DNA from: Acidobacteriaceae bacterium
Lineage (GTDB): Bacteria; Acidobacteriota; Terriglobia; Terriglobales; SbA1
Reading direction: 5' to 3'
DNA: 5,176 bases
Assembly (NCBI GenBank): GCA_019237515.1
Contig: JAFAGX010000653.1
Coordinates: forward strand, 1 to 5,176
Numbering within the stretch: the stretch's first letter is position 1; each line of letters starts with the position of its first letter. The position numbers were made by a program, and so were the translations under genes. Below are positions 5,129-5,176 of the stretch, piece by piece. A model generated the notes under the pieces. It saw nothing but the letters and a program-made list of their open reading frames with translations, did no database searches and was not told the origin of the DNA.

Positions 5129-5176
5129 CTATTTGCTTCTCCTGCTCACGATGAACGCATCCGTCCGCTTGTTGTT
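5129..5176 (-). CDS. rplB: 50S ribosomal protein L2, C-terminal end (cut by window edge)
   Basis: Only the last 15 residues are inside the window: NNKRTDAFIVSRRSK, followed by TAG. This matches the very conserved end of L2 (N-K-R-T-D-x-F-I-V). L2 is a core 50S protein needed for peptidyl transferase centre assembly. A second in-frame TAG directly follows the first, both made from the heptamer tract before rpsS. The call is supported by the sequence and by its position just upstream of rpsS. Confidence 0.93.
   Translation of the reverse strand, partial: NNKRTDAFIVSRRSK

Overview
The whole window is one stretch of the bacterial S10-spc ribosomal protein operon, read entirely on the minus strand. 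In transcription order (right to left) it holds the 3' end of rplB (L2), rpsS (S19), rplV (L22), rpsC (S3), rplP (L16), rpmC (L29), rpsQ (S17), rplN (L14), rplX (L24), rplE (L5), rpsN (S14, zinc type), rpsH (S8) and the 5' end of rplF (L6). The order is the canonical one with nothing inserted, lost or frameshifted. Eleven genes are complete and the two at the edges are cut by the window. No RNA gene, CRISPR, insertion sequence, promoter or terminator is supported. Long plus-strand reading frames are shadows of these genes.

Organism: a moderately GC-rich bacterium. L24 carries a Cys4 zinc ribbon and S14 is the short Cys4 form. The spacers hold tandem heptamers of the CTAGTAG and CTGAGAA kind and paired GC hairpins, which from memory resemble the spacer repeats of Acidobacteriota (Koribacter/Terriglobia-like). 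That placement is an inference from general appearance, not a database result.

Layout: the S10-operon half (rplB to rpsQ, 5176 to 2538) is tightly packed, with gaps of 9-41 nt and a 1-nt rpmC/rpsQ overlap. The spc half (rplN to rplF, 2506 to 1) is looser, with gaps up to 158 nt. The rpsQ-rplN gap, where E. coli has the spc promoter, is only 31 nt, so the two operons probably run as one transcript here.

The coding part is ordinary in function: all products go into the 30S or 50S subunit and their co-transcription supports balanced supply. The interesting part is the spacers. Seven of the eleven gaps between genes carry tracts that step by exactly 7 nt. These tracts often supply the upstream gene's stop codon and the downstream gene's Shine-Dalgarno, and five starts share a GAG-YTGA-(A/T-rich) leader ending directly at the start codon. 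Two gaps also carry back-to-back GC hairpins with no U-run. Several proteins carry low-complexity tails or extensions (S19 Pro/Ala, L22 Lys/Ala, L5 charged N-terminus).
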